Source of the DNA: CAYRVX01 sp964642165
GTDB taxonomy: Bacteria; Planctomycetota; Phycisphaerae; SM23-33
Length of the DNA: 6,835 nucleotides
Direction of reading: 5' to 3'
NCBI GenBank assembly: GCA_964642165.1
Contig: CAZXOC010000351.1
Location: 1-6,835, forward strand
The notes beneath the pieces are model-generated. The model saw nothing but the letters and a program-made list of their open reading frames with translations. It was not told the origin of the DNA and ran no database searches. Both the position numbers and the translations under genes were made by a program. Shown in pieces: positions 5,710-6,835 of this stretch. How positions within the stretch are numbered: position 1 is the first letter of the stretch; every line of letters starts with the position of its first letter.

Positions 5710-6798
5710 ATGCGCACAGGCGTCTTGGCTAGCGTGACGTTGTCTGTGTCGCAGGCTCTCGCGTCCGTGCAGGGATCGGCGTTCATCGTGGAGGCCACGG
5801 GAGGAGGCCAGCACGACCCCGACGTCTCGGGAACGCTGGTCGTGTGGATCGAGGTCATCGACGGGAGCTTGGCCGTCCGCGGCAAGGACCTGGCCACGGG
5901 GAGCACATTCCTCATTGACGAGCCCAATGCCAACGATCCCGTAACCGACAGCCGTCTCGTCATCTGGCGCGACGACCGCACCGGCAACCCGGACCTTTAC
6001 TCCCGTGACCTGGAGACCAGTGAGGAGTGGGCTGCTGTCAGCCACCCCTCGGCCCAGTTGAATCCTGCTCTTGGCGGTAGCTTGCTCGTATGGCAGGACA
6101 CGCGGAACTCCCCGTCCCACGTCCCGCCCGAGTACGCGAACCAAGACATCTACGCCCTGGACCTTCGGACCGGGCAGGAGTTCGCCGTATGCACGGCCCT
6201 CTGGGACCAGGAAGACCCGGCGGTCAGCGGGGACATCATCGTCTGGGCCGATTACCGCAGGGCGAATCCCATCCTCAACCCCCTGATCTCCGACATCTAC
6301 GGCTACAACCTGTCCACGGGCCGGGAGTTCCTGATCGCCTCGGCCGACGACGACGTGCGGCAGGTGAAGCCGGCCATCAGCGAGAGCGTCGTCGTCTGGG
6401 CCGACATGCACAATGGCGGAGACATCTGGGGGTATGACCTGGACTCCAACACGAGCTTCCCCATCTGCATCAACCCCTATGGCCAGAACGACGTGGACAT
6501 CGACGGGCGGTACGTCGTCTGGGAGGACTGGCGCAACGGCGTCGACAAGGACATCTGGGGCTATGACCTTCTGACCGGCAGGGAGTTCCCCATCTACCAG
6601 GGCCCGGGCAACCAGGGGGACCCAAGCATCAGCGGGAACCTGGTGGTCTGGGACTTCTCCGCCCCGGGTGATCAAGACCGCGTCTGGGGCGCCTACATCC
6701 CCGAGCCGGCGTCGATGCTGCTTCTGGGCGCTGCCGCCCCTCTGGTCTTGGGCCGTCGGCGGAGAGGGCGATGGGGGCCGGGTTTCAGCGGATCTTGA
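5710..6798 (+). CDS. secreted beta-propeller protein with PEP-CTERM sorting tail (paralogue 2)
   Basis: A 362-residue paralogue of the protein at 3088. Residues 1-18 look like a short signal peptide (cleavage possible after Ala-Leu-Ala), weaker than in the other copy. Seven V-W blade strands have tryptophans at 46, 86, 128, 179, 230, 271 and 314. The N-terminal half (to residue 145) shares only about half its residues with paralogue 1. Residues 146-334 are identical to it. The PEP-CTERM tail differs: IPEPAS (PEP at 331-333), a Leu/Ala-rich segment (335-347), an RRRR cluster, and then about 11 more residues rich in Gly. The start is the first ATG after an in-frame stop at 5659, with AAGGA (5701-5705) four bases upstream. 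The gene is divergent from the BsuPI-like operon. Its role is unknown; the propeller and anchor suggest a surface binding or scaffold protein. Confidence 0.92.
   Translation: MRTGVLASVTLSVSQALASVQGSAFIVEATGGGQHDPDVSGTLVVWIEVIDGSLAVRGKDLATGSTFLIDEPNANDPVTDSRLVIWRDDRTGNPDLYSRDLETSEEWAAVSHPSAQLNPALGGSLLVWQDTRNSPSHVPPEYANQDIYALDLRTGQEFAVCTALWDQEDPAVSGDIIVWADYRRANPILNPLISDIYGYNLSTGREFLIASADDDVRQVKPAISESVVVWADMHNGGDIWGYDLDSNTSFPICINPYGQNDVDIDGRYVVWEDWRNGVDKDIWGYDLLTGREFPIYQGPGNQGDPSISGNLVVWDFSAPGDQDRVWGAYIPEPASMLLLGAAAPLVLGRRRRGRWGPGFSGS
6145..6711 (+). repeat. 567-bp near-identical block, copy 2
   Basis: Second copy of the block at 3532-4098, in the same orientation, differing only at A6189. It begins exactly at the Asp codon of DIYALDL; the base just before it (A6144) differs from T3531 of copy 1. 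It ends at G6711, the last base of the Ala codon of IPEPA, after which T6712 differs from A4099. Confidence 0.97.
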
Positions 6799-6809
6799 TG
6801 CCACCCACC

Positions 6810-6835
6810 TCATCGCACCTCCACGACGAGGTCCA
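6810..6835 (-). CDS. possible C-terminal end of a convergent gene (runs off edge)
   Basis: On the minus strand the last bases read in one frame as D-L-V-V-E-V-R followed by a TGA stop (6812-6810). The alternating hydrophobic pattern looks like a terminal beta strand. The stop would lie 11 bases from the end of the converging propeller gene. With only seven codons visible, no family can be named and chance is a real alternative. Confidence 0.3.

Noticed and set aside
3532..6711. The 567-bp repeat as an insertion sequence or transposon
   Set aside because: It has no terminal inverted repeats, target duplications or transposase, and both copies lie in frame within coding sequence; conversion between paralogues fits better.
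5542..6813. 423-codon open frame on the minus strand across the second propeller gene
   Set aside because: It mirrors the propeller gene, and its similarity to the minus-strand frame at 3313-4227 comes only from the duplicated block. It shows no signal peptide, domain or ribosome site.
1..6835. CRISPR array, tRNA, rRNA or diversity-generating retroelement
   Set aside because: No regularly spaced short repeats, RNA gene signatures or reverse transcriptase were seen. The near-identical block shows no adenine-specific substitutions as a retroelement would leave.

Overview
The window looks like GC-rich chromosomal DNA (roughly two-thirds G+C by eye) from a planctomycete-type bacterium. The evidence is the combination of an LEPR-xLL N-terminal motif on a large secreted enzyme, a C-terminal dockerin-like repeat pair, and four neighbouring proteins with PEP-CTERM sorting tails. 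The phylum is inferred from these signatures; no marker gene is present.

Layout. Bases 1-184 hold no firm gene: GC-rich hairpins, an isolated perfect -10 hexamer, and a possible leftward gene start running off the edge. Bases 185-2827 (minus) encode an 880-residue secreted subtilase-fold protease with a Glu where subtilisins have the catalytic His, two Ig-like domains and a dockerin-like end. A 260-base divergent gap carries promoters facing both ways. Bases 3088-4179 (plus) encode a secreted beta-propeller protein with a PEP-CTERM tail. A 100-base convergent gap holds a strong hairpin. Bases 4280-5453 (minus) are a two-gene operon of small secreted BsuPI-like PEP-CTERM paralogues, joined as stop-C-start (TGACATG) and preceded by a strong sigma70-like promoter. 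Bases 5710-6798 (plus) encode a second propeller PEP-CTERM protein. The last 37 bases may contain the C-terminal end of a convergent gene.

The most striking signal is a 567-base block (3532-4098 and 6145-6711) that is identical in the two propeller genes except for one synonymous base. The N-terminal halves and the sorting tails of the same two genes have diverged to about half identity or less. The block starts at a blade boundary and stops inside the PEP motif. This suggests recent gene conversion or cassette exchange, unless it is an assembly artefact.

How the genes may work together (inference). All five proteins appear to be exported. Four carry tails normally processed by an exosortase, which is not in the window. 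The subtilase shares a 10-base -35 context (CTTGACAGGA) with the BsuPI-like operon. Because the founding BsuPI protein of Bacillus inhibits a subtilisin-type protease, a surface protease with inhibitor-like partners and propeller scaffold or binding proteins is a testable reading, not an established system.
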